NCBI GenBank assembly: GCA_029879945.1
Contig: JAOUPJ010000112.1
Span: forward strand, 1 to 10,521
Length of the DNA stretch: 10,521 nucleotides
Direction of reading: 5' to 3'
DNA from: Gammaproteobacteria bacterium
GTDB taxonomy: Bacteria; Pseudomonadota; Gammaproteobacteria; S012-40
Part shown: positions 1 through 7,539 of the stretch, one piece after another
Layout of the letters: every line of letters begins with the position of its first letter
Position numbering within the stretch: position 1 is the stretch's first letter
Notes under the pieces: generated by a model
Databases searched by the model: none
The model's input: the letters and a program-made list of their open reading frames with translations, nothing else
Told to the model about the DNA's origin: nothing
Position numbers and translations under genes: made by a program

Positions 1-1
1 G

Positions 2-2569
2 ACCCGAACTCCCAATAAAGTCGTTATCAGCGATTACAACTATCGAAAGCCCACTACCCCGCTAAAAGCCACTGCCAGTATTGAATCGAATGGAGTCGGC
101 TTGTTATCCGAATATGGCTCACATTTCAAAACGCCAGACGAAGGCGAGGTGTTAGCAAAGATTCGTGCTGAGGAAATCAGTGCGAGAAAAAATATTTATA
201 CAGGCGCATCAGATTGCGCCTATTTCCGTGTCGGCCATGTCTTTACGCTTGCTGGACATTATCGTGAAGCATCCAATCAGGAATATTTAATCACGAAAGT
301 TCGACACGAAGGTGCGCTAGAAGACTTGTCCACCTTAAAACCCGGCACTACTCACATGGAAAGTACCAGCTACCGAAACAGTTTTAGCGCCTTACCGCTT
401 AGCATGGCATACAGACCCCAACGTGCCACCCCTATCCCAAAACTGTACGGCATTATGAACGCCCATATAGACGGTGCAGGCGAAGGAGACTATGCCGAAA
501 TAGACGAATTTGGTCGATACAAGGTTGTAATGCCTTTCGACTTAACGTCCACGGGCGGAGGCAAAGCCTCACGTTATATACGCATGGCCCAACCCAGCAG
601 CGGCTCGAACCAAGGCTTCCATTTTCCTCTGCGTAAAGGGACCGAGATTATCTGGACATGCATAGATGGAGACCTGGATCGCCCTGTGATAGTTGGAGCG
701 GTACCCAATGCGAGAACCCCCAGCCCGGTAAATGCAGAAAATCACAGACGAAACATTATTCGCACCGGGGGTGGGAATGAAATTAATATAGACGACAACA
801 GCGGCAGCCAACGCATCAAGCTCACAACACCACACGGTGGTGGCACCACAATCCAAATGGGTGCGCCGAATGGCCCCGAAGACGGATTGCTCCTGGCGAC
901 TGCGGGGGGTTCCACCGCGATCTCTGGCATAGGCAAAACCGTTATGTCGCCCTTCAAGTCAGTCTATTCATTTTTTACCACGAAGAATGCCAAAGGAATT
1001 ACCTCTATTGCGAAAAAAGAGTCTGATAAATCGGTATTAGACTACTTCGGTCTTGCTGCAGGCATGCTCACCACTCTGGGCGCACTGGGCTCGGTCACAC
1101 TGAAAACCGTACAATCTGTTCAGAAGGAGATCATCAACGAACAAGAAGGATGCGTGAATGAAGGGGAAGAAGAGGTTTACAACAAAAAGAAGGAACTGGA
1201 CGATCTATATGAACAAGATGCGCAACGTCTAGAAGCTGTTTTGAATGCGTTCCCAAACGCCACTACCTCGGGCTCTCCTCATACGACCGAAGAGCAGGCT
1301 TTCATAGACCAGTTGCTCCTGTTCTCTCGAAGTAAAGAAGAAAAATTGACTGCGCGAAAAACGGTGGAGGACAAGCGCAAGGACCTGGAAAAAGCACTGA
1401 AGGCCAATGAAGACTACAAGTATACCGACTTGATACTAGGTATTGAACTGGCAAACGAAAACCGTTTGGGTTTCGGCGTTAACGTTTACCCCAGCACTAC
1501 AACAGACGGCCGCGACATACAAGAACTGGAAGGAAAAGACACGCAAATATTTGCCCATGCGGCTGACGCCAATACCGTATTCCAGAATCTTTTTCAACGA
1601 AACGATAGTGGTGCCCCGCTTGAACCCGCTGCGTTTGTTTCAGATTCGGTCAGTTGTACCGTATCGCCCCAAGAGTTACGTGACTTGTTTGCCACGTGGT
1701 TCGATCAACACCGTAGTTTTGAGAACCCCCAGCGAGATCTGGATACAGTGATGAAAAGAACTCACCTCCAAACAGTTGAGTTTCTGGAGGCCAAGACCGA
1801 TTTTGAGAGCGGATCAACTGCGAACGACGAAGAGATTGCAGACAGTGTTTTCAAAGGCGCCATGGCATCAGAGGGTGTCTTTAGCTTGATTTCTAAGTTG
1901 ATTGGAATGTTTCAGCATAAAGAAGTGAAACTAAAGGTACAGCGATTTTGGAACAGACCGGCCAGAGCACTCAACAGGGCGCTAGACAACAGACTAAGAA
2001 GCATGTGGCCAAGCGATCTACCGCAAGAAGGGCTGACCACTTTTGTAGACCCGGCCCAGGATTACTACCATATATTGGGCGCTGAAACAGCTACTGCGGT
2101 CTACGGAAAGAAAAACCTGATCTGTTATGCTGATACTGCCATCTTAGGCGGTATCCGAACGGGGGGACCGGAGAACAACTCACCCATACCAAATCAAGGC
2201 GTGGCCATTGTGTATGCCGAAAATAATGCTATTGTCTATTCTGAGTGTAACGCAGAACTGTCGGCGAATCGCCGAACCTTTGTTTCCGGACAATATGTAG
2301 ATCTAAAGGGTGAAGACTCTGTTGAAATTACCACCGGCGAAAACGGGGAAATTTGGATTAGCCAGGGAATGATGGGGGCCACAACACGAGCCAAGATTAC
2401 GATACGGGATAACAAAATAGAAATTGAAGGTATGGATGTGAACATTAAAGCAACCGGCAATCTCTGTTTGGAAGCCACCCAGAATCTGGAGATCAAAGCC
2501 GGAGTCAATATCGATATCGATGCCAACGCACAAACAAATATCCGCGGCGGTATTGTCAATTTAAACTAG
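2..2569 (+). CDS. vgrG: Type VI secretion spike protein VgrG (TssI), 5' end missing
   Basis: VgrG trimers form the needle tip of the type VI secretion system and carry effectors into target cells. The frame is open to the left edge, so the start lies outside the window; 855 residues are visible and, judging from the usual VgrG layout, about 200 are missing. Nucleotides 2-430 encode the later part of the gp27-like hub (for example VVISDYNYRKPTTPL). The gp5-like OB fold lies at 434-709, with a YGIMNAHIDG start and a GFHFPLRKGTEIIW to DRPVIVGAVPN end typical of the family. A long insertion, roughly 925-2055, contains a hydrophobic Ala/Gly/Leu-rich stretch (about 1040-1109) and two charged heptad-like helices (about 1157-1252 and 1325-1423). 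Alternating-residue beta-prism repeats follow at 2288-2566 (such as NLEIKAGVNIDIDA). A DUF4280 gene follows closely. The family call is firm; the role of the insertion is unknown. Confidence 0.92.
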   Translation, partial: TRTPNKVVISDYNYRKPTTPLKATASIESNGVGLLSEYGSHFKTPDEGEVLAKIRAEEISARKNIYTGASDCAYFRVGHVFTLAGHYREASNQEYLITKVRHEGALEDLSTLKPGTTHMESTSYRNSFSALPLSMAYRPQRATPIPKLYGIMNAHIDGAGEGDYAEIDEFGRYKVVMPFDLTSTGGGKASRYIRMAQPSSGSNQGFHFPLRKGTEIIWTCIDGDLDRPVIVGAVPNARTPSPVNAENHRRNIIRTGGGNEINIDDNSGSQRIKLTTPHGGGTTIQMGAPNGPEDGLLLATAGGSTAISGIGKTVMSPFKSVYSFFTTKNAKGITSIAKKESDKSVLDYFGLAAGMLTTLGALGSVTLKTVQSVQKEIINEQEGCVNEGEEEVYNKKKELDDLYEQDAQRLEAVLNAFPNATTSGSPHTTEEQAFIDQLLLFSRSKEEKLTARKTVEDKRKDLEKALKANEDYKYTDLILGIELANENRLGFGVNVYPSTTTDGRDIQELEGKDTQIFAHAADANTVFQNLFQRNDSGAPLEPAAFVSDSVSCTVSPQELRDLFATWFDQHRSFENPQRDLDTVMKRTHLQTVEFLEAKTDFESGSTANDEEIADSVFKGAMASEGVFSLISKLIGMFQHKEVKLKVQRFWNRPARALNRALDNRLRSMWPSDLPQEGLTTFVDPAQDYYHILGAETATAVYGKKNLICYADTAILGGIRTGGPENNSPIPNQGVAIVYAENNAIVYSECNAELSANRRTFVSGQYVDLKGEDSVEITTGENGEIWISQGMMGATTRAKITIRDNKIEIEGMDVNIKATGNLCLEATQNLEIKAGVNIDIDANAQTNIRGGIVNLN

Positions 2570-2591
2570 AAAAAATCTTGAGGTCAAACCC

Positions 2592-2981
2592 ATGGCTATA
2601 CTCGTCGTTAACACTGCATCAATTAGCTGTTCCTTTGGCACAACGCCTGGCACATTGAACGTCCCGCCACAAAATAGAACAAATAGCAGTTCGAACGCGA
2701 TCGCCCGCATCAGTAATAATATCACCAACACCAATATTATGCCGTTTGGAATGTGTAGTTCCATGGCAAATCCCACCGTTTCAGCGGCTACCGCAAGCGC
2801 CCAAGGAGTACTTACCCCACAGACCTGCGTCCCCGTGCCCGTTTCTCCCTGGGCTCCAGGTTCTCCCACGGTGCAGGTGGGAGGACAACCGGCTCTGAAT
2901 AATAACAGTCGCTGCACATGCTCCTGGGGAGGCGTGATATCTATCACCAATGCAGGCCAAGCAAGCACCAATGTGGCCTGA
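2592..2981 (+). CDS. DUF4280 PAAR-like spike-tip protein
   Basis: This 129-residue protein matches the DUF4280 pattern: PFGMCSSMANPTV (residues 51-63), TPQTCVP (75-81), a W-x-PG segment, and a closing SRCTCSWGGVISI (106-118). Proteins of this group are PAAR-like and are thought to cap the VgrG trimer and to bind or carry effectors. Five cysteines (13, 55, 79, 108, 110) could serve as metal ligands at the tip, as in PAAR proteins, but that is inference. The length is that of a lone tip domain with no fused toxin. The start is supported by GAGG at 2580-2583, 8 bases before the ATG, and the gene lies 22 bases after vgrG on the same strand, so the two are very likely co-transcribed. A strong Shine-Dalgarno sequence just after its stop suggests that the operon once continued, or continues with an odd start. 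The exact cargo cannot be told. Confidence 0.88.
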   Translation: MAILVVNTASISCSFGTTPGTLNVPPQNRTNSSSNAIARISNNITNTNIMPFGMCSSMANPTVSAATASAQGVLTPQTCVPVPVSPWAPGSPTVQVGGQPALNNNSRCTCSWGGVISITNAGQASTNVA

Positions 2982-2985
2982 TATT

Positions 2986-2991
2986 AAGGAG
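2986..2991 (+). promoter_or_regulatory. Strong ribosome-binding site without a standard start codon
   Basis: AAGGAG begins five bases after the DUF4280 stop codon. At normal spacing it meets only a CTG (2997-2999) rather than ATG, GTG or TTG. Such a site normally marks the next gene of an operon, in T6SS clusters often an effector or adaptor gene. Confidence 0.5.
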
Positions 2992-2996
2992 CTAAC

Positions 2997-3113
2997 CTGG
3001 GCGAATCTATTACTTCAATTAATCTCCATCTAGACAAAGCGAATTCCTCAAATTTGGTGCCGCAACTGCCTGCTCAATCATTTCGTACAAAAAACTGGCA
3101 TACCTTGCAATAA
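2997..3113 (+). pseudogene. Possible stump of a third gene in the T6SS operon
   Basis: Reading from the CTG five bases after AAGGAG gives a 38-codon frame beginning LGESITSINLHLDKANSS and ending NWHTLQ before TAA at 3111-3113. The fragment is polar and I recognise no family in it. The position, directly after a PAAR-like gene and behind an excellent ribosome-binding site, is where an effector or chaperone gene is usually found. It could be the 5' remnant of such a gene after a deletion, a very small peptide with a CTG start, or chance. No matching downstream remainder is visible before the kinase gene at 3164. Confidence 0.3.
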
Positions 3114-3124
3114 CGCTCTATGAT
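3095..3124 (+). promoter_or_regulatory. Possible sigma-70 promoter for the hybrid kinase gene
   Basis: CTGGCA (3095-3100, four of six matches to the -35 consensus) and TATGAT (3119-3124, five of six to the -10) are separated by 18 bases, about 40 bases before the kinase start. The match is moderate and was made by eye only. Confidence 0.25.
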
Positions 3125-3163
3125 GAAATCATTACATTTCCGATAATTTCCATCTGATCGTTT

Positions 3164-5464
3164 ATGAATATTAGGTATATCCGCCCCCTTTTTCTATACA
3201 CTGTTTTTGCGCTAATTTTTTTTGCCAGCTGCGATGCTGCGGCTACAGAAGATGTGCGTATTGCCCTTAGAGCAAATAAGGGAGTTAAAAGCGGATTTGA
3301 ACAGTGGCAAGCCACCGCAGACTTTCTTTCTGAGAAGATTCCCGGCTATCGCTTCGTTATGGTGCCATTTGAAAATAACAGCGCCTTGAATGAAGCAGTT
3401 TCGCGCGGCGACTTCATGTTTCATCTCACAAATCCCGCTTCCTCTGTGGAACTTGGCCTGCGCTATGGTTCTCAGCCACTGGCCACCTTGCTCAATAAAA
3501 GGCAAGGAAAAGGGTACGCAAAATTTGGTTCGGTAATATTCACACGCGCTGACCATGATGATTTGAACGATATCCCAGACCTGCGTGACAAAACCTTTAT
3601 TGCCGTTGATGAGCTGGGTTTTGGCGGCTGGCGGGCGGCCTGGGGCGAAATGCTGAATTACGATTTGAATCCCTATACTGATTTAAAGGAATTACGCTTT
3701 GCCGGTGGTAAACAACAGGATGTGGTTTACGCTGTTAAAAATGGTGAGGTGGATGCTGGGTCCGTGCGCACCGATATGCTGGAGCGTCTTGCAAAAGCGG
3801 GAAAAATCAATCTCAATGAATTCAAAATACTGGGACGAAAAAAAAATCCCGATTTCCCGTTTCTTCATAGTACTGATTTATATCCAGAATGGCTATTTTC
3901 AGCCACTAAATACGCTAATCCCCAATTGAAAAACAAGGTGATGAGCGCGCTTTTCGATATCAAAAGCGAAGACCCTGCGGCCATAAAGGGAAAGTACGTC
4001 GCCTGGATCAGCCCCGAGGACTATAGCCCCGTCAACAGCCTGTTAAAAAAATTGCGTGTTGGGCCATACAGCCCCTCAACTATGGGCACATTCGAGCTTT
4101 TGTATGATGAGTATAAAGAACAATTGATTTCGATAGCCCTAGTCGTTTTCTTGCTGGTCCTAACTGTCCTTTATATGTTGAGTCAAAATAGACAAATTAA
4201 AAAAGGGCAGAAATCTCTGCAAGCAGAGATAGAAATTAGAAAAGGATTGGAACAGCAGTTACTGCAAGCACACAAAATGGAATCGCTGGGCAGACTGACA
4301 GGCGGAATCGCGCATGATTTTAATAATTTGCTGGCCAGTATTTTAGGGTTCACCGAACTGGCGGCCAACGAGAAAGTGGTGCAAAACAACAGGGAATTGA
4401 AAGAATATTTAAACTATGTTTTGACCAGTGGAGATAAGGCTAAACTGCTGGTTGCACAGATGCTTGCCTTTGGTCGATCAGAGGGAAATATAGAGAAACC
4501 GGAAACACTGTCCGTTTCTACTATCCTGGACAGACTTAGCCAGATGATGAGACCACTCATCCCAAGCACCATCAATTTTCGCATTGAGAACCTGAATCCG
4601 GAACTGGAAGTCAGTGTCAGCCCTGTCATGATCGAACAAGTCCTTGTTAATCTGTGTCTCAATGCCAAAGATGCGATCGAAAATGCCAGTGGCAGCATAG
4701 TCATTTCATCTGAAGTGCAAGAAGTAAAGCAGGTTGTGTGTGATTCCTGTCACAAGGAAATCAACGGCGAATACGTCGGCATTCGAATCATAGATACAGG
4801 AAGGGGAATCCCTGATAAAGACAAGCTCAGGGTATTTGAGCCCTTTTTCTCCACAAAAACGATAGGCAAAGGGAGTGGCATGGGCCTCTCCATGGCCCAC
4901 GGCATCATTCACCAACACAATGGACACATCCTGCTAAGTTCTAAGATTGATAAAGGTACGGATATTTGTTTATTGCTACCCGCCGCCGTTAACACAAGCA
5001 GAACCACAAACAAGCGCGACAACACAGATAACAAGGAGCACCCGCAAAGTGTAGCAAATAAAAAAATCCTGCTTGTGGATGATGAAGTCTCAATCACTTT
5101 GTTTCTGAAAGAACTTCTCAAACAGCATGGGTTTCACGTCCAGGCATTTAATGACAGCCAAGAGGCGCTTGCCTTTTTCAAAGAAAATCACAATTTGATT
5201 GATCTGGTTATTACAGATCAAACCATGCCGGGCATGAGTGGATTTGATATGGCAAGTACGATGAAATCCTACTCTGAGCAGGTCCCCATCATATTGTGCA
5301 CTGGCTACAGCGACCAACTGGAGGAAGGCGGCTTGCCCAATGATCCCGTTTTTTCCGTGTTACAAAAACCAGTGGCCACGGATGTTTTGCTGGAAACCAT
5401 TCGAGCCGCACTCAGCAGCAAACAAGTTCGAGAAAAAGAGATAGAGGACTCGCTAACAGTATAA
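3164..5464 (+). CDS. Hybrid sensor histidine kinase with PhnD/TtrS-like periplasmic domain
   Basis: This is a 766-residue inner-membrane signalling kinase. An N-terminal hydrophobic segment (about 5-22) exports a PhnD-type substrate-binding domain (about 30-310), with FGSVIFTRAD, DELGFGGWRAAWGE and a closing WISPEDYSPV to LRVGPY typical of TtrS-like sensors. One membrane helix (about 321-341) and a short coiled coil lead to the HisKA box (GRLTGGIAHDFNNLL, phospho-acceptor His384). The HATPase domain shows the N box (NLCLNAKDAIEN), DTGRGIP, FEPFFSTK and GSGMGLS. A C-terminal receiver has Asp639/Asp640, phospho-acceptor Asp685 (TDQTMPGMSG), Thr713 and Lys735, so all catalytic residues are present. 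A C-x2-C pair (526, 529) sits inside the ATPase domain. There is no output domain and no adjacent regulator, so it presumably passes phosphate to a distant partner. The ATG lacks a clear Shine-Dalgarno sequence, but no better in-frame start exists. The ligand is unknown; tetrathionate and phosphonates are only analogies. Confidence 0.9.
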   Translation: MNIRYIRPLFLYTVFALIFFASCDAAATEDVRIALRANKGVKSGFEQWQATADFLSEKIPGYRFVMVPFENNSALNEAVSRGDFMFHLTNPASSVELGLRYGSQPLATLLNKRQGKGYAKFGSVIFTRADHDDLNDIPDLRDKTFIAVDELGFGGWRAAWGEMLNYDLNPYTDLKELRFAGGKQQDVVYAVKNGEVDAGSVRTDMLERLAKAGKINLNEFKILGRKKNPDFPFLHSTDLYPEWLFSATKYANPQLKNKVMSALFDIKSEDPAAIKGKYVAWISPEDYSPVNSLLKKLRVGPYSPSTMGTFELLYDEYKEQLISIALVVFLLVLTVLYMLSQNRQIKKGQKSLQAEIEIRKGLEQQLLQAHKMESLGRLTGGIAHDFNNLLASILGFTELAANEKVVQNNRELKEYLNYVLTSGDKAKLLVAQMLAFGRSEGNIEKPETLSVSTILDRLSQMMRPLIPSTINFRIENLNPELEVSVSPVMIEQVLVNLCLNAKDAIENASGSIVISSEVQEVKQVVCDSCHKEINGEYVGIRIIDTGRGIPDKDKLRVFEPFFSTKTIGKGSGMGLSMAHGIIHQHNGHILLSSKIDKGTDICLLLPAAVNTSRTTNKRDNTDNKEHPQSVANKKILLVDDEVSITLFLKELLKQHGFHVQAFNDSQEALAFFKENHNLIDLVITDQTMPGMSGFDMASTMKSYSEQVPIILCTGYSDQLEEGGLPNDPVFSVLQKPVATDVLLETIRAALSSKQVREKEIEDSLTV

Positions 5465-5494
5465 TCTCGGCTCATACCTGGTGCGTGGATTGCG

Positions 5495-6709
5495 CTAATT
5501 GTCCGGGACACGATCGGAAAATCTTTTGTAGTATTGTTTAATCCAGAATGGTGAAGCCAATGTTGTGTAGGCGATCACCAGGACCAGTCCCGCATAGACT
5601 TCTGTTTTCAAAATTCCCGCTGTAGCCCCCAGTTCCGCAAACACCAACCCCACCTCCCCACGTGGCACCATGGACATTCCAATGACAATCCGCACATGAT
5701 TGGGTTCTTTCACAAACCAGGGGCCGATTAATTTTCCAAGTATCGCCAACGCCAGCATGGATAGTGAAAAGGTCCAAACAAAACCACTTCCCCAGTCCAC
5801 TTCGGTCAAATCTAAAGACAGCCCCACCATGACAAAGAAAATCGGTGTAAAGAGTTGGATTATAGGCTTCATTTGTTCATGGGTGTGCTGAACAAATTCC
5901 GGGTCTGTTTTCAGGGCCGCAGCAAAAGGCAGAAAGAAACGACGTGATAAAGCGATGCCCGCTACAAAGCCGCCCAAAATATAGGGAGCGCCGACAAAGT
6001 GGGCCAACACAGCAAATATCAGCACCATAGAAACCAGAACCGTGGGGATTAGTCCTGGGGTTTGGCTTTGTTTGTGGAAGTGTTTCAACAGGGGCGAGGC
6101 GAGTTTGGCAAGGACGGGCGCGAGAATGACAAAACCCCCGACATACAAAATAATTTTTCCCGTGTACTCCAGACTTACTGTTCCACTGGTGGCGAACTCG
6201 TATAGAACGGCCAGTAAAAAAACGCCCAGTAAATCGTCTATCACGGCTGCGCCCAACACGATCTGGGCTTCATTGCTTTTGTGTTGCCCAAGATCGGACA
6301 AGACTCGCACAGTAATACCGATACTGGTGGCGGTTAATGTTCCCCCGATAAACAGAGAAATCAACACATCGAGACCAAAAAGATAGTGACTGGCCGCAAA
6401 GCCCAACAAAAAGGGTGCAATAAAGCCAATAAATGCGACGACTGTCGCCTTGCTGCCTGCCTTGGCCAAACGCCCCAAATCCGTTTCCAAGCCTACTTCA
6501 AATAGAAGCAAAATAATCCCGATTTCTGAAAGCAGTTTGATCACTTCGTTGGGACTAATCCATCCCAACAATGACGGGCCGAGCAATACCCCAGCGAATA
6601 ACTCACCAATAATGGACGGGGCACCCATGCGAGAGAATAGCTCCGCAAACACGCGAGCAGAAATTAGAATTAGAGCAATATTAAACAGGATGTAGTGCGT
6701 TTCGGTCAT
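5495..6709 (-). CDS. CPA2-family monovalent cation:proton antiporter
   Basis: This 404-residue, almost wholly hydrophobic protein has the Na+/H+ exchanger fold and belongs to the CPA2 family, which exchanges Na+ or K+ for H+ across the inner membrane for pH and ion balance. Clear signatures are GELFAGVLLGPSLLGW (35-50), LLLFEVGLETDL in the third helix region, GGTLTATSIGITVRVLSDLG (122-141, the unwound-helix TATS segment) and AAVIDDLLG with the Asp158-Asp159 pair that marks electrogenic, NapA-like members. PRGEVGLVFAELG lies near the C-terminus. It ends soon after the last helix and carries no RCK/TrkA-N regulatory domain, unlike KefB/KefC. It is convergent with the kinase gene, with only 30 bases between stop codons and no obvious hairpin there. 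The ATG is not preceded by a good Shine-Dalgarno sequence. Na+ is more likely than K+ as substrate because of the double Asp and the missing RCK domain, but this is inference. Confidence 0.9.
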   Translation of the reverse strand: MTETHYILFNIALILISARVFAELFSRMGAPSIIGELFAGVLLGPSLLGWISPNEVIKLLSEIGIILLLFEVGLETDLGRLAKAGSKATVVAFIGFIAPFLLGFAASHYLFGLDVLISLFIGGTLTATSIGITVRVLSDLGQHKSNEAQIVLGAAVIDDLLGVFLLAVLYEFATSGTVSLEYTGKIILYVGGFVILAPVLAKLASPLLKHFHKQSQTPGLIPTVLVSMVLIFAVLAHFVGAPYILGGFVAGIALSRRFFLPFAAALKTDPEFVQHTHEQMKPIIQLFTPIFFVMVGLSLDLTEVDWGSGFVWTFSLSMLALAILGKLIGPWFVKEPNHVRIVIGMSMVPRGEVGLVFAELGATAGILKTEVYAGLVLVIAYTTLASPFWIKQYYKRFSDRVPDN

Positions 6710-6778
6710 ACTAAAAGCGTATACAAGAAACCCAATAAAGGAAAGGAACGCTACTCTCTACACGGTGAACCCAAGGCT

Positions 6779-6946
6779 ATGTCGGCCTTAAAATTGATCC
6801 AAATCAGCCTCGACAATTTGCAACCCGGATCACAGATTTACATTCCCCTACAAATTATGATTTCAAACGAACAAACCGATATGTTTTATACAGATTTGAA
6901 CTTGCTGATAAGAATAAGATTAAGTTCCGGAAATCAGGATTTCTAA
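6779..6946 (+). CDS. Doubtful small ORF, 55 codons
   Basis: Starting at the ATG at 6779, this frame encodes MSALKLIQISLDNLQPGSQI and ends LIRIRLSSGNQDF. The mix of alternating hydrophobic and polar residues looks more protein-like than most chance frames, and the frame stays open further upstream into the antiporter gene on the other strand. Against it, AAGG lies only two bases before the ATG, which is too close for an efficient ribosome-binding site, and I recognise no family. It may be a gene fragment or chance. Confidence 0.22.
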   Translation: MSALKLIQISLDNLQPGSQIYIPLQIMISNEQTDMFYTDLNLLIRIRLSSGNQDF

Positions 6947-6948
6947 CT
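6923..6948. repeat. Nested inverted repeat in the spacer
   Basis: GAAATC (6930-6935) and GATTTC (6938-6943) form a six-base inverted repeat around AG, flanked by AGTT (6923-6926) and AACT (6945-6948). An eight-base palindrome TTCCGGAA (6925-6932) overlaps it. No T-run follows, so it is more like an operator or RNA hairpin than an intrinsic terminator. It could also be chance. Confidence 0.3.
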
Positions 6949-7007
6949 ACAGGAAATATTCACTCACTCTTAACCGCACCATCTCCAGCGCAGGGCTGGA
7001 TCACCAC

Positions 7008-7012
7008 AAGGA
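7008..7012 (+). promoter_or_regulatory. Ribosome-binding site deciding the start at 7020
   Basis: AAGGA lies seven bases before the ATG at 7020, the best-placed Shine-Dalgarno sequence of this region, and it confirms that start. Confidence 0.6.
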
Positions 7013-7019
7013 ATAGGCC

Positions 7020-7526
7020 ATGCATCGAACATCAAGACTCCTATCTGCTCTCATGTTCTCACTCCTAGCCGGACTAACGCTAGGCACTACGAGCGCGAGT
7101 GCGAATGGAAGCAACGGAACCTTGATGATGATTGTCGAGTTTATGGGTGATGACTATTTTGTTACCAATGCCTGGACACGTCCCGAGGCCTACCCGGAAA
7201 TGAACGAGCGCCCTCCTCTTCCTGATGACATCATCGTGCACTTTCTCGATGCCAGCTACCAGCCGGTGATGTCGAAACGCGTGCGTAACCCACGTTTTTC
7301 ACGATCCAGTTTTGATCCAAACACTACCGATGAAAATGGCGATAGTTATCACCAGTACCACAAAAAGCAACAAGGCAGTTTCACCCTACGCTTTCCCATG
7401 CAGAGCAATATCAAGATGATTCAGATCAACGAAAGCAGCGCAGAAATCAGTCCTTCACGTAAAAGCCTCAAAACGTCTTCGGGCCTAACGGTAAAGGCGA
7501 TCGATGTTTCGAAATATTTCAAGTAG
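7020..7526 (+). CDS. Small exported protein upstream of M64 lipoprotein
   Basis: This is a 168-residue protein with a clear Sec signal peptide: a basic start (MHRTSR), a hydrophobic core, and a likely cleavage after SASA (Ala28). I do not recognise the mature family. Its mature part has strand-like segments such as GTLMMIVEFMGDDYFV, DDIIVHFLDASYQPVMSKRV and SFTLRFPM separated by polar loops, which suggests a small beta-sandwich. The pattern loosely recalls the domain that precedes the catalytic part in some M64 peptidases, but this is impression, not proof. No cysteines remain in the mature part. A good ribosome-binding site supports the start. The next gene begins 13 bases after its stop and uses AGGGA overlapping that stop as ribosome-binding site, so the two are almost certainly one transcript. 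A role as partner, chaperone or inhibitor of the protease is a reasonable guess. Confidence 0.75.
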   Translation: MHRTSRLLSALMFSLLAGLTLGTTSASANGSNGTLMMIVEFMGDDYFVTNAWTRPEAYPEMNERPPLPDDIIVHFLDASYQPVMSKRVRNPRFSRSSFDPNTTDENGDSYHQYHKKQQGSFTLRFPMQSNIKMIQINESSAEISPSRKSLKTSSGLTVKAIDVSKYFK

Positions 7527-7539
7527 GGATATTTGTTTT

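Larger units (their letters stand above)
6710..7019. other. Spacer between divergent genes
   Basis: This 310-base region separates the antiporter start (leftward) from the small exported protein gene (rightward) and should hold both promoters. I could not pick out a convincing sigma-70 promoter in either direction. It contains a doubtful 55-codon frame (6779-6946), an inverted-repeat stretch (6923-6948), a short inverted repeat CCAGC/GCTGG (6985-6999), and the ribosome-binding site AAGGA (7008-7012) for the gene starting at 7020. Confidence 0.6.

Noticed and set aside
1443..1751. 102-codon frame inside vgrG in another frame
   Set aside because: It is fully contained in vgrG on the same strand, has no ribosome-binding site and no recognisable motif.
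2561..2971. 136-codon minus-strand frame opposite the DUF4280 gene
   Set aside because: It lies wholly antisense to a gene with clear family motifs; its Ala/Val/Leu-rich translation is what the opposite strand gives, and it matches nothing I know.
5465..5494. Bidirectional terminator between the convergent kinase and antiporter genes
   Set aside because: I looked for a hairpin with T-runs in the 30 bases between the stops and found none of useful length.
7504..7539. Upstream ATG for the M64 lipoprotein, overlapping the previous gene
   Set aside because: It would put 12 extra residues, including an odd Cys, before the lipoprotein signal; the ATG at 7540 has a usable ribosome-binding site and gives a normal signal peptide.
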